A model generated the notes under the pieces. It was not told where the DNA came from. It did not search any database and worked only from the letters and a program-made list of their open reading frames with translations. From Allobacillus halotolerans (GTDB lineage Bacteria; Bacillota; Bacilli; Bacillales; Alkalibacillaceae), in contig NZ_JAHLZF010000004.1 in the NCBI RefSeq assembly GCF_018967645.1, forward strand, positions 1 through 64,000: a DNA stretch of 64,000 nucleotides, written 5' to 3'. The translations under genes were made by a program, and so were the position numbers. The first letter of the stretch is position 1; the number at the start of each line of letters is the position of its first letter. Below are positions 36,983 through 46,244 of the stretch, in pieces.

Positions 36983-37276
36983 AATCGCATTGCTAAAGTT
37001 TAGTGTTGTTTTTTAACACTTGACGAACTTACAAACGCCAACAAGCAATAAATCTGTCGACCCTTTCTTTCTACTACTTATCCCATAGGAATGACACCGT
37101 GTCAAATAAGGAAAAGTTACTTATCGTTCTGTCGTTAAATGAATAAATGATATATATAAAACAAACCGAATAAAATTAGGAAGATTTTCGATTTTTCTCC
37201 CTTAGATGCAAGTGACCTTTTCTTTTTAAATCGGATGTAGCGAATTCACGTGGTATTTGGTAGTGGCTTCAGTTAT

Positions 37277-37547
37277 GAAACGCTCTAATCGGGGGTAGCG
37301 GGAAAAAAATCTGCTCTACATTTGATTAGAAGCGCTCTAATCAGGGGTAGCCGGCAAAAATTATGTTCTACATTCGATTAGAAGCGCTCTAATCAGGGGT
37401 AGCGGACAAAAATTATGCTCTACATTCGATTAGAAGCGCTCTAATCAGGGGTAGCGGACAAAAATTATGCTCTATCGTCGATTAGAAGCACTCTAATCGG
37501 GGGTAGCGAACAAAGAATCTGCTCTATCATCGATTAGAGGGTCTATA
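37277..37547. repeat. 52-bp tandem repeat array C
   Basis: Five units start at 37277, 37329, 37381, 37433 and 37485, exactly 52 bp apart, with a partial sixth at 37537. Units 3 and 4 differ at only a few bases. In unit 3, TCTAATC (37388-37394) pairs with GATTAGA (37428-37434) and GTAG (37399-37402) with CTAC (37420-37423), leaving a symmetric 4+4 spacer. The array fills the gap between nrdR and gapB and ends 5 bp from the gapB terminator. Unit sequence is unrelated to arrays D and E. Confidence 0.95.
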
Positions 37548-37551
37548 AAAA

Positions 37552-37585
37552 AACCTGAACGATTTATGGTTAAATCGTTCAGGTT
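37552..37585 (-). terminator. gapB terminator
   Basis: AACCTGAACGATTTA and TAAATCGTTCAGGTT pair around a short loop, followed by a T run on the minus strand. The arm AACCTGAACGA recurs in the fxsA/ytvI terminator at 55367, next to array D. Confidence 0.93.
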
Positions 37586-37611
37586 TCCTATCTTGCTAAT
37601 CTACTTACTAA

Positions 37612-38670
37612 TTAAATATCAACATTTTCTTTTGCTCTAGTATCGACTGAGTTATTCATCGGCATTGAATCAGCAATATATTTAACAAGGTCTACTACAC
37701 GACAGGAGTAACCCCATTCATTATCATACCAAGCAAGCACTTTAACTTTTCGGTCTCCCATCACAATCGTCGAAAGTCCATCAACAATCGAAGAATGAGC
37801 ATCCGTCATGTAATCCATTGAAACAAGTGGTTCTTTATTGATTGATAGAATCCCTTTCATGGAACCATTCATTGCATCATAGAATGCTTGATTAACTTCT
37901 TCAACGGTCACATCTTGTTTGACGTCTACAACTAAGTCTACAAGTGAAACGTTTGGTGTTGGGACGCGAAGTGCCATTCCATGCAATTTCCCTTGAAGTG
38001 TCGGCATTACTTCTCCAAGTGCTTTGGCTGCACCAGTTGAAGTAGGGATAATTGACTGAGTTGCACCACGGGCACGACGTAGATCTTTATGTGGGTTATC
38101 CAAGTTTTTCTGATCATTGGTGAATGCATGAACAGTTGTCATCAACCCGTTTTCAATACCAAATTGATCTTCCAACACTTTAGCTACAGGTGCCAAGCAA
38201 TTCGTCGTACAAGACGCATTTGAAATAACTTCATCCGTTTCAGGTTGATAGTCGCCCTCGTTAACCCCCATTACGATTGTTCGGTCAACGCCACCTTTAC
38301 CTGGTGCGGTCAAAACCACTTTTTTAGCGCCTGCATCGATGTGCGGCTGCGCTTTTTCTTTGGAATTAAATTTTCCAGTCGCTTCAATGACTACATCAAT
38401 ATTTAAATCTTTCCATGGCAGCTCTGCAGGGTTACGGTTGGAAACTGTTTCAATCAATTGTCCATCTATCATTAATTTGTCATTTTCTACTTTTACTTCA
38501 CCGTCATATTTTCCATGGTTTGAATCATACTTAATTAAATGAGCTAGTGTCTCAACAGGATAGCTTGCATTAATTGCTACAACATCCAGTTGATCTTCTT
38601 TCATAGCACGGCGAAATACCATGCGGCCGATTCTTCCAAAACCGTTGATTGCTATACGTGTTGTTGTCAT
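37612..38670 (-). CDS. gapB: Glyceraldehyde-3-phosphate dehydrogenase, gluconeogenic (GapB)
   Basis: This 352-residue GAPDH has the Rossmann start INGFGRIGRMVFRRA, the catalytic Cys in SNASCTTNCLAP and His in TTVHAFTNDQ. The cofactor loop reads INASYPVETLAHLIKYDS, the GapB form lacking the acidic residue that selects NAD, so NADP use in gluconeogenesis is expected. The C-terminus is about 12 residues longer than B. subtilis GapB. I chose ATG 38670, with AGGAGG at 7 nt, over an upstream frame from 38703. A CcpN-like box overlies the -10. Confidence 0.95.
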   Translation of the reverse strand: MTTTRIAINGFGRIGRMVFRRAMKEDQLDVVAINASYPVETLAHLIKYDSNHGKYDGEVKVENDKLMIDGQLIETVSNRNPAELPWKDLNIDVVIEATGKFNSKEKAQPHIDAGAKKVVLTAPGKGGVDRTIVMGVNEGDYQPETDEVISNASCTTNCLAPVAKVLEDQFGIENGLMTTVHAFTNDQKNLDNPHKDLRRARGATQSIIPTSTGAAKALGEVMPTLQGKLHGMALRVPTPNVSLVDLVVDVKQDVTVEEVNQAFYDAMNGSMKGILSINKEPLVSMDYMTDAHSSIVDGLSTIVMGDRKVKVLAWYDNEWGYSCRVVDLVKYIADSMPMNNSVDTRAKENVDI

Positions 38671-38723
38671 ATTACATCCTCCTAAGGCATAAACGTTATA
38701 CATAATTTAAAAATCTCACAAAT

Positions 38724-38734
38724 AGTATAACACA
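38724..38734 (-). promoter_or_regulatory. gapB -10 with CcpN-like operator
   Basis: TGTGTTATACT on the minus strand contains an extended -10 (TGTTATACT; TATACT at 38724-38729). It also fits, base for base, the CcpN operator consensus TRTGHYATAYW that I recall from B. subtilis gapB and pckA. CcpN represses these gluconeogenic genes on glucose. Confidence 0.65.
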
Positions 38735-38783
38735 TTCATGTCGAAAAGGAAGATGGATTTTGAATTGTTTTTGACAAACGTTA

Positions 38784-39395
38784 CTATTCAAGTGAATGTG
38801 GCACGTTCCACCTCGATAAAATATCACTTAATTGCTGTTTACTTTGTTCAATTGTGCCACTGTTATTAATAATTGCATCGGCTTTCTCTCTCTTTTTTTC
38901 AACGGATATTTGGGCGTCTACACGTGATTGTGCCTCTTCTTTCGTGCTGCCATCTCTTGCCATCAGACGCTCCAATTGTAGCTTTTCTGGTATATAGACA
39001 ACGAGAATGCGGTCGACATAATCAAAAAGACGACTTTCAAATAGTAAAGGTATATCCATGACAACTAATGGAACATTCTTATTAATCAAGTCGTCGCGTT
39101 GTGTAAGCATTTTTTTTCGGATCTCTGGATGGATGATTTGGTTTAATTCTGTACGTTTTTGGTCATCATTGAACACAATATTTCCTAAACGTTTCCGATC
39201 AAGTGTACCATCACCAGCAATCACTTCATCTCCGAAATGTGCCTTAATCTTCTCAAACGCTGTCTCTCCTGGCTTAACAACTTCTCGTGCAATCGCATCG
39301 GCATCGATCACTGGAAATCCCGCATCTTTGAACATATTGGATATCGTTGATTTGCCTGTTGCAATGCTTCCTGTAAGTCCTACTACTAATGTCAT
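38784..39395 (-). CDS. coaE: Dephospho-CoA kinase
   Basis: This 203-residue kinase performs the last step of coenzyme A synthesis. The P-loop is GLTGSIATGKSTISN at the N-terminus; DADAIAREVVKPG and DIPLLFES are further family motifs. I chose ATG 39395 (6-7 nt from AGGG) just 8 nt after the ytaF stop; a much longer frame from 39494 overlaps ytaF and is rejected. It is the last gene of polA-mutM-ytaF-coaE, the B. subtilis order. Confidence 0.93.
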   Translation of the reverse strand: MTLVVGLTGSIATGKSTISNMFKDAGFPVIDADAIAREVVKPGETAFEKIKAHFGDEVIAGDGTLDRKRLGNIVFNDDQKRTELNQIIHPEIRKKMLTQRDDLINKNVPLVVMDIPLLFESRLFDYVDRILVVYIPEKLQLERLMARDGSTKEEAQSRVDAQISVEKKREKADAIINNSGTIEQSKQQLSDILSRWNVPHSLE

Positions 39396-39403
39396 CATAA
39401 TCC

Positions 39404-40021
39404 CTACCCTATAAAATATGAAATACCAATTCCGATTAAAATGATCCCTGGAATCCATGCAAAGAGATGTGTGAAGTGAAATTGACGTAACCATTTACCC
39501 GTCCATGCACCGAGATGTAAAAATAGACTTGAAAAAATCCCAACCATAAGGCCAAGTACATAAATGGGTAACTCTGTAAATGTGGTTCCAATTCCTGTCG
39601 CTAAGGAATCAAGTGATAATGCGATGGCAACAACGAAAACCTCGACTCCTCGAATGGAACCAGAACGATCGAGATCCGCTTCTTGCGGTTCTTTTAACAC
39701 TCGCCATATATCTACAATTGTCCATGGTGGCTCAATGGATTTTAGTTTTTCTTTTTGCTCTGTTGCCCATTGGAATAGTACCCAAAGACCAATGGAGATA
39801 AAGATCATCCCACCAATGTATTCAGATGAAAATGGAAGCATATATAAAAAGTACTTTCCAATCCAACTTCCGATGATAAAACAGCTACCAGTAACTAAAC
39901 CAATCAGCCAAACAAATCGAAGACTTAGCTGAATGGAGCGTAACTGAAAGGTGAAGCCGAAGAAAAAACTATCAAAACTAACAGCAAAACTAAGTAATAC
40001 CATGATGAAATAAGGGCTCAT
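39404..40021 (-). CDS. ytaF: Sporulation membrane protein YtaF (MntP-like)
   Basis: This 205-residue protein has six hydrophobic segments in two similar halves. Each half carries an Asp in a helix (SFAVSFDSFFFGF and AIALSLDSLATGIG), as in the MntP manganese-exporter family. B. subtilis YtaF is annotated as a sporulation membrane protein. It lies between mutM and coaE and is closely linked to coaE. Substrate and role are unproven. Confidence 0.87.
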   Translation of the reverse strand: MSPYFIMVLLSFAVSFDSFFFGFTFQLRSIQLSLRFVWLIGLVTGSCFIIGSWIGKYFLYMLPFSSEYIGGMIFISIGLWVLFQWATEQKEKLKSIEPPWTIVDIWRVLKEPQEADLDRSGSIRGVEVFVVAIALSLDSLATGIGTTFTELPIYVLGLMVGIFSSLFLHLGAWTGKWLRQFHFTHLFAWIPGIILIGIGISYFIG

Positions 40022-40126
40022 GTAAAAGTAGCTCCTTCCATAAGCGGTCTACCTATCTTATGAAAAGAGCTCTAACCATGTGCTGTACTTGTTAACCGGG
40101 GCGTTCATTGTCCCAATTTTTGTTTT

Positions 40127-40960
40127 TTACTTTGAAGGTGGTTGGCAAACCGGGCAAAAATGTGTCCCACGTCCACCTACTTTTATTTTCTCAATTTCAG
40201 TGCCACATACTTTACAAGCTTCCCCTTCTTTTCCATAAACGGCAATTTGAAGTTGAAACATACCTATCTCACCAAGTGAATTTAAATAAGAGCGAATGGA
40301 TGAGCCACCAACTTTGATGGCATCATCCAATACTTTTATAATCATTTCATGTAATCGCTCGCACTCTTGGAAGGTCAACGTATTGGCAATTCGTTCAGGA
40401 TGAATATTACTCCAGAATAATGCTTCATCTACATAAATATTCCCTAATCCCGTTACGATCGTTTGATCAAGTAAGACTGGCTTTATTTTCCGTGTTGTTT
40501 TTTGTAATTTACCATATAAATATTCAGGTGAAAAACCCTCTTCAAATGGTTCGAACCCGAGTTTGTTTAATGGTGCAGTCGTTAACTCCGTTCCATTCGG
40601 CTTTAAATGCATCGTTCCGAATTTACGCACATCGCGGTAACGGAGTTCCTTTCCATTTGATAATGAAAAAACAATATGTGTGTGGGCATCTTTCGGTTCA
40701 TTTGCTTCGTGAATGCCATACTTTCCTTCCATTCTTAAATGGGAGACAAGTGTGTAACCATCTAATCGAAACAATAAAAACTTCCCTAGTCGATCGATTT
40801 GCTGAAAGGCTTGTCCAATGAGTAAATGCCTGAATGCTTCTGTATCTTCAGGTTCTTTGACAATTCCAGCATAACGAATGTCGACGTCTTTGATCGTCGT
40901 TCCACTTATCAATGGCTCTAGCGTACGACGAACGGTTTCAACCTCTGGTAGTTCAGGCAA
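40127..40960 (-). CDS. mutM: Formamidopyrimidine-DNA glycosylase
   Basis: This 277-residue bifunctional glycosylase/lyase removes 8-oxoguanine. The mature N-terminus PELPEVETVRRTL supplies the catalytic Pro2 and Glu3. The helix-two-turn-helix (VTGLGNIYVDEALFWS) and a C-terminal zinc finger (CKVCGTEIEKI, FCPVCQ) bind DNA. It follows polA by 64 bp, in the same operon as in B. subtilis. Confidence 0.97.
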   Translation of the reverse strand: MPELPEVETVRRTLEPLISGTTIKDVDIRYAGIVKEPEDTEAFRHLLIGQAFQQIDRLGKFLLFRLDGYTLVSHLRMEGKYGIHEANEPKDAHTHIVFSLSNGKELRYRDVRKFGTMHLKPNGTELTTAPLNKLGFEPFEEGFSPEYLYGKLQKTTRKIKPVLLDQTIVTGLGNIYVDEALFWSNIHPERIANTLTFQECERLHEMIIKVLDDAIKVGGSSIRSYLNSLGEIGMFQLQIAVYGKEGEACKVCGTEIEKIKVGGRGTHFCPVCQPPSK

Positions 40961-41024
40961 TTGCTGTACTTCCTCTCTTCCATGATTTCATCTACTGAAT
41001 CTCTTTTTATCTCTAGTACTTCGA

Positions 41025-43658
41025 TTATTTCGCATCATACCATGTGTCACCGAAGGACGCATCGACACTTAATGGTACATCCAATGTTACTGTATTTTCC
41101 ATTGCTTCTGTTACAAGGTTCTTCAGCGCATCGACATCTTCTTTTGCCACTTCAAAAATCAATTCATCGTGAACCTGCAGAAGCATATTTGCGTTAATTT
41201 CGGAGTTTTCCAATGCTTGTTTGACATCGATCATCGCTTGCTTAATGACATCTGCCGCACTTCCTTGAATTGGTGAGTTCATCGCTGTCCGTTCGGCAAA
41301 GCTTCGACGGTTGAAGTTCCGTGCGTTAATCTCAGGCAAGTAGCGTCGTCGATTCATTATCGTTTCGACGTACCCGTCCCGCTTCGCTTGATTGACGATT
41401 TCCTCCATATATTTCTTAACACCTGGATAGCTATTCAAATACGTGTTTATGAACACGCCAGCTTCTTTTCTGGAAATGCCCAAACTTTGACTTAAACCAT
41501 AATCACTAATTCCATAAACAATCCCGAAGTTCACGGCTTTTGCATGACGCCTCATGAGGGACGTTACTTCATCTTCTTTGACGTTAAAAACTTCGCTTGC
41601 GGTTTGCGTATGGATATCTTTTCCTTGTCTGAATGCTTCAATCAATTTTTCATCTTGGGAGATGTGGGCTAATACTCGAAGTTCGATTTGAGAATAATCG
41701 GCTGCGAGCATGATCCAATCATCCTTAGACGGAATGAATGCTTGGCGTATTTTTCTTCCCTCTTCCAGACGGATTGGAATGTTTTGCAAGTTCGGATCAA
41801 CAGAGCTCAATCGGCCAGTTTGTGTCAACACTTGATTAAAACGCGTATGAATTTTATTCGTGTCTTTGTGTACGACTTTTAATAAGCCCTCTAAATAAGT
41901 TGATTGTAATTTGCGAAGCTGTCGATAAAGAAGAATCTGATCGACAATTTCATGTTCATGCTGCAACTTCTCTAGAACATCGGCAGCTGTAGAGTAGCCT
42001 GTCTTCGTTTTTTTAATGACTGGAAGCCCTAAATCTTCAAACAGAACAACGCCAAGCTGCTTTGGTGAATCGATGTTGAACGCTCGTCCAGCCAGCTCAT
42101 GAATACGTTTTTCAATCTCTTGTAAACGCAGATCTAAATCATCCTTCATTTCTTTCAACCGTTCGACATCTGCTCGGACACCGATATGTTCCATGTCCCC
42201 TAAAATAATGGCTAGCGGCATTTCCAATTGATGAAAAAGGTTTTCTTGTTCATTTTCTTGTAATTCCTTTTGTAAAATATCATGAAGCTGATGCCCGACG
42301 AATGCTTTTCGAACAATATGTTCCGCATAGACATCCTCTTCTGGTAGCTTTCGTTTGGCCCCTTTTCCATAGACCTCTTCGTCAAATGACGTGTCATGGA
42401 TACCATAAAATGTTGCGACACCCGGCAAATCATGTGCCGAGTTTTGCGGATTGACGATATAGGAAGCCAGCAATAAATCGAATGTGATGCCTTCTACTTC
42501 AATTCCTTTCCAAGCAAGAGCTACTTTCATCGCTTTTGAATCGCTGACGATTTTTTTCTTCTCTGGATTTTTGAGCCAGTCGACGAATTTTGTTGATTCA
42601 AACGCGACCTCCGTTGGAATGAAATAATGTCCGGTTTCATTGGATAATGAAAAACCGACTACATCGGATGAGTGATAATTTTCTTCCCATAGCTCCATAA
42701 TGAAAATATTTTCATTCGGACCAAGAATGTCATCATTCAATTCAGTGATTTTTTGAAAGTTTACTTCAGCGCGTTCAACCGGTTCTTCGCTTGCTTCCCC
42801 ATCGATTCGGTCCATTAACGAGTTAAATCCATAAGCTTTAAAAATCTCGACGACTTTTTGCGTTTCATATCCTGGATAAACAATGTCCTCGACACTGATC
42901 TCAATCGGTGAATTCCGGTTGATCGTCACTAATTCTTTACTCATGAATGCATCTTCTTTGTGGTTCGTTAAATTCTCTTTTAACTTTTTGCCACTTACTT
43001 CTTCCAAGTTTTCATAGATATTTTCGAGTGTATCAAACTGTTTCAACAGTTTTGCTGCTGTTTTCTGACCAACACCTGCTACGCCCGGAATATTATCTGA
43101 AGGGTCACCCATCAATGCTTTGAAATCGATCAGTTGATCTCGGGAAACACCCATTTTCTCAGGAATTGTAGCTGGTGTGTATTCTTCCAAATCAGAGGTA
43201 CCTTTCTTGGAAATCGATACGGTTGTATAATCATCAGCCAGCTGCAGTAAGTCTTTATCACCTGTAATGATGTTCGTATGCTTTTTCTGCTCAGATGCCT
43301 GCTTCGAAATGGTTCCGATAATATCATCTGCTTCATACTGATCCAACTCATAATGCTTAATACCAAATGCATCTAACAACTGGCGTACAATCAAGAATTG
43401 TTCAGAAAGTTCAGGTGGTGTTTTTTGTCGACCACCTTTATATTCTTTATAAGTCTCATGACGGAATGTCGTTTTGCCCGCATCAAAGGCAACCAGAATA
43501 TTTTCTGGATTTTTTTCCTCCAAAATCTTCAACAACATCGTTGTGAATCCGTAAACGGCATTTGTATGAACCCCTTGATCATTACTCAATAGTGGTAAAG
43601 CGAAAAACGCTCGATATAATACACTATTCCCATCAATTAATATTACTTCATCAGCCAT
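41025..43658 (-). CDS. polA: DNA polymerase I
   Basis: This 877-residue polymerase handles Okazaki fragment processing and repair. The 5'-3' exonuclease domain (about 1-290) has LIDGNSVLYRAFFALP and DPSDNIPGVAGVGQKTA. The middle domain (about 300-480) resembles the 3'-5' exonuclease but, as in other Bacillus enzymes, lacks the metal ligands. The polymerase domain has AADYSQIELRVLAHIS (motif A), RRHAKAVNFGIVYG (motif B) and MLLQVHDELIFEV (motif C). It follows phoR by 39 bp. Confidence 0.97.
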   Translation of the reverse strand: MADEVILIDGNSVLYRAFFALPLLSNDQGVHTNAVYGFTTMLLKILEEKNPENILVAFDAGKTTFRHETYKEYKGGRQKTPPELSEQFLIVRQLLDAFGIKHYELDQYEADDIIGTISKQASEQKKHTNIITGDKDLLQLADDYTTVSISKKGTSDLEEYTPATIPEKMGVSRDQLIDFKALMGDPSDNIPGVAGVGQKTAAKLLKQFDTLENIYENLEEVSGKKLKENLTNHKEDAFMSKELVTINRNSPIEISVEDIVYPGYETQKVVEIFKAYGFNSLMDRIDGEASEEPVERAEVNFQKITELNDDILGPNENIFIMELWEENYHSSDVVGFSLSNETGHYFIPTEVAFESTKFVDWLKNPEKKKIVSDSKAMKVALAWKGIEVEGITFDLLLASYIVNPQNSAHDLPGVATFYGIHDTSFDEEVYGKGAKRKLPEEDVYAEHIVRKAFVGHQLHDILQKELQENEQENLFHQLEMPLAIILGDMEHIGVRADVERLKEMKDDLDLRLQEIEKRIHELAGRAFNIDSPKQLGVVLFEDLGLPVIKKTKTGYSTAADVLEKLQHEHEIVDQILLYRQLRKLQSTYLEGLLKVVHKDTNKIHTRFNQVLTQTGRLSSVDPNLQNIPIRLEEGRKIRQAFIPSKDDWIMLAADYSQIELRVLAHISQDEKLIEAFRQGKDIHTQTASEVFNVKEDEVTSLMRRHAKAVNFGIVYGISDYGLSQSLGISRKEAGVFINTYLNSYPGVKKYMEEIVNQAKRDGYVETIMNRRRYLPEINARNFNRRSFAERTAMNSPIQGSAADVIKQAMIDVKQALENSEINANMLLQVHDELIFEVAKEDVDALKNLVTEAMENTVTLDVPLSVDASFGDTWYDAK

Positions 43659-43697
43659 TCAAGCACCCCATTTTCTATTTCTCAATTCTTGCTTCGG

Positions 43698-45401
43698 TTA
43701 GTTTCTAGGTAAACGAACCGTAATTTCAGTTCCTTCACCGAGGGTACTATCAATGTCGATCTCACCCTCATGAACCTCAACGATATGCTTCACTATCGAT
43801 AGTCCTAAACCAGTCCCACCGGATTGCCGGCTTCTCGCCTGATCGACCCGGTAAAAACGTTCAAAAATCCGGTGAAGCTGTTCTTGTGGGATACCAATAC
43901 CACTATCCTTAATTTGTAAGATGATTTCTTCATCCGTTTGTTCCACCAGCCATTCAATATGGCCGCCTTCATCCGTATATTGAACAGCGTTCACATATAA
44001 ATTCAATACTAATTGATACCAGCGGTGATAATCCGCGTAGACGGTTAAATCAGTTGGAACGATAACATCCGTTTGAATATTCTTTGCTTCGATTGTCTTT
44101 TCAACTACTTGGTAAACTTCATCCATCAGCATCTTCAAGCGAAATTCAGTTTTATCCAGTTGAAAAGAATCTTTCTCGAGTAAAGCTAAATCCAATAAAT
44201 CTTCTACAAGATTATTCAATCGTTTACTCTCTTTTTCAATGATTTTCAAGAACTCTTTCTCTTTCTGTTCATCGACTTTTTGTTCCAAAAGTGTTTCAGC
44301 AAAACCTTGCATGGAAGTAAGTGGTGTTCTTAATTCATGCGAAACATTGGCAACAAAGTCTTTCCTTACATTTTCAACTTGCTTTATCTCCGTTATGTCA
44401 TGACATACCACGACAATGCCTTTCCACGTGTCGTCTGCATTTTTAATCGGCGCAACATGTACATCAAAATAATGGCCTAGCGTTTCAATCAGTGCATGCT
44501 TTTTTTCTTCTGTAAAAATAGCCTCTTGAATTAATTCATTTAAATGCTCATGATCAATGACTTCGTAGTAAACTTCACCAATGATATTTTTCTCGTCAAC
44601 AGAAAAATATTCAACAAATGCATCATTGATCAGTCGAGTAATGCCTTTATCATTGACCAACAAAACACCGCTCACCATATTATTGACAACAGTCTTCAGC
44701 CGGTCATTTTGATTCTCATACTTGCCTGTAATATAATCCAAATTACGAGCCAGGCGGTTGATTGAATGACTCAGTTCAGACGCAATCCCATAGGGGGCAT
44801 CATGGATCCTTACTTGATAATCACCTTCCACTAGCCGCTCCGCTGTATCGGCTGCCTTTCGAATCGGCATCACATAGCTATCATACAAACGATTTCCAAA
44901 ACTCCATAGAAAAGCGATGATTAAAACAGCTATAATGCTGACAAGTAGCCAAACTGTCCATTGCAATTCACGTATCGGTAGTTCTTCGCTTACGACAACC
45001 AATGTCGTACCAGCAGAAACAGAATACGTATAAATTAATCGATCATTTTCCAATAAATACCCGGTTTCAGACGCTTGACCGCGTAAAACCTCCAAAAAGT
45101 CATCGTTATCAGGAACAAACGTAGACAATTCTTGTTGGTCATCTTGAAAATATAAGTCTACTTGAAAATATTCAGCATAATAAGCAAGGTCCGCATTGTC
45201 CAATCCACGCTGTTCCGCTTCATCCTCAAGTTGCTCACCGATAAAGTTCGCATCATTATCTAGTTGTTGTTCAGCCGACTGAACGATATAGTGCTGTGCG
45301 ATTTGAGAGAATATATAACCAAGCACAGTGAAAAAAGCAATGATCAATAGAATATAAATATATAATGTATTTCGGTTTCCAGTTTTCCGGCTTTTCGTCA
45401 T
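43698..45401 (-). CDS. phoR: Phosphate sensor histidine kinase PhoR
   Basis: This 567-residue kinase has two membrane helices (about 13-33 and 146-167) around an extracellular sensor loop, a HAMP region, and a PAS domain (about 235-340). The HisKA site is NVSHELRTPL with H355, and the HATPase domain has LNLYVNAVQYTDEGG, DSGIGIPQEQ and GGTGLGLSIVKHIVE. In B. subtilis PhoR with PhoP controls the phosphate-starvation response. It starts 3 nt after phoP. The pairing and the polA neighbourhood support the name. Confidence 0.93.
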   Translation of the reverse strand: MTKSRKTGNRNTLYIYILLIIAFFTVLGYIFSQIAQHYIVQSAEQQLDNDANFIGEQLEDEAEQRGLDNADLAYYAEYFQVDLYFQDDQQELSTFVPDNDDFLEVLRGQASETGYLLENDRLIYTYSVSAGTTLVVVSEELPIRELQWTVWLLVSIIAVLIIAFLWSFGNRLYDSYVMPIRKAADTAERLVEGDYQVRIHDAPYGIASELSHSINRLARNLDYITGKYENQNDRLKTVVNNMVSGVLLVNDKGITRLINDAFVEYFSVDEKNIIGEVYYEVIDHEHLNELIQEAIFTEEKKHALIETLGHYFDVHVAPIKNADDTWKGIVVVCHDITEIKQVENVRKDFVANVSHELRTPLTSMQGFAETLLEQKVDEQKEKEFLKIIEKESKRLNNLVEDLLDLALLEKDSFQLDKTEFRLKMLMDEVYQVVEKTIEAKNIQTDVIVPTDLTVYADYHRWYQLVLNLYVNAVQYTDEGGHIEWLVEQTDEEIILQIKDSGIGIPQEQLHRIFERFYRVDQARSRQSGGTGLGLSIVKHIVEVHEGEIDIDSTLGEGTEITVRLPRN

Positions 45402-45404
45402 TTT

Positions 45405-46088
45405 TTATCCCTCAATTTTATAGCCAATTCCTCTTACCGTTTTAATCAATGTTGGTTTTTTGGGATCGAGCTCTAGTTTTTCACGTAGATGGCTAATATG
45501 TACATCAACGATTCTTGTGTCTCCAACGAAGTCAAAATCCCAAACATCCTTTAGTAATTTGGCACGTGGAACCGGTTTGTTTTTTCGATTCACCAAATAG
45601 ACGAGCAAATCAAATTCTCTTTTTGTAAACTCAACCGGCTCATCTTCTTTAAATACTTCATACGTTTCTGGGTCAATACGGATATGAGCCAGTCGAATCT
45701 GTTTGTCTAACTTTTTCGCCGGCTGCATTCGTCTCAGTACGACCTTCACACGAGTCACCAATTCTTTCGGGCTGAAAGGCTTTGTCATATAATCATCTGC
45801 ACCATATTCAAGTCCAGTGATCATATCTTGCTCCTGGCGCTTGGCTGTTAACATAATGATTGGTGTGTGAATATCATCTTGTCTCAATTTTTGACAGATT
45901 TCCATGCCGTTCATCGACGGAAGCATCAAATCCAACACGATAAGATCGAAATGATCATTCTTCGCTGCTTCATATGCTTGCTTACCATCTTGATATACGA
46001 CCGTTTCATAACCTTCCTGTTCTAGATTATATTCAATCAATGTGGTGATCGAATCCTCATCATCTACAATTAAAATACGTCGGTCCAT
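45405..46088 (-). CDS. phoP: Phosphate response regulator PhoP
   Basis: This 227-residue OmpR-family regulator has a receiver domain with phospho-acceptor Asp in LIVLDLMLPSMNG (residue 53), the acidic pair VDDED and switch Lys in MTKPFSPKEL. The C-terminal winged helix has FTKREFDLLVYL and DVHISHLREKL. Of two adjacent ATGs (46091, 46088) the second has better spacing from AGGGG. It is cotranscribed with phoR. Confidence 0.94.
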   Translation of the reverse strand: MDRRILIVDDEDSITTLIEYNLEQEGYETVVYQDGKQAYEAAKNDHFDLIVLDLMLPSMNGMEICQKLRQDDIHTPIIMLTAKRQEQDMITGLEYGADDYMTKPFSPKELVTRVKVVLRRMQPAKKLDKQIRLAHIRIDPETYEVFKEDEPVEFTKREFDLLVYLVNRKNKPVPRAKLLKDVWDFDFVGDTRIVDVHISHLREKLELDPKKPTLIKTVRGIGYKIEG

Positions 46089-46118
46089 CATGTCATCCCC
46101 TACTATTCTGTTGTATTT

Positions 46119-46147
46119 ATCATATCGATAATTAACTAGTTTGAAAA
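46119..46147 (-). promoter_or_regulatory. Probable phoPR promoter
   Basis: TTTTCA (46142-46147), 17 bp, TATGAT (46119-46124) on the minus strand, about 30 bp before phoP. No clear PHO-box repeats are visible. Confidence 0.55.
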
Positions 46148-46184
46148 GTAATAAGAGGCATGAACACTCTTAACAAAAGAAACG

Positions 46185-46218
46185 AAAATGGAACATCCAT
46201 TTGCGCGATGCTCCATTT
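46185..46218. terminator. Bidirectional terminator beyond the DUF255 gene
   Basis: AAAATGGAaCATC pairs with GATGcTCCATTTT, with T runs on both sides. On the minus strand it ends the DUF255 gene upstream of phoP. Confidence 0.78.
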
Positions 46219-46244
46219 TTTATTTAGTTCATTAAATGGTAGAC

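Noticed and set aside
37092-37104. TGACACCGTGTCA as an NrdR box
   Set aside because: It lacks the AT-rich centre and paired arrangement of NrdR boxes. It is left as an unexplained palindrome.
37277-37547. Array C or D as a CRISPR array
   Set aside because: Units are contiguous near-identical 52-mers without unique spacers, and there are no cas genes.
39396-39494. A 33-residue N-terminal extension of CoaE
   Set aside because: It would overlap ytaF in another frame; the P-loop starts directly after the ATG at 39395.
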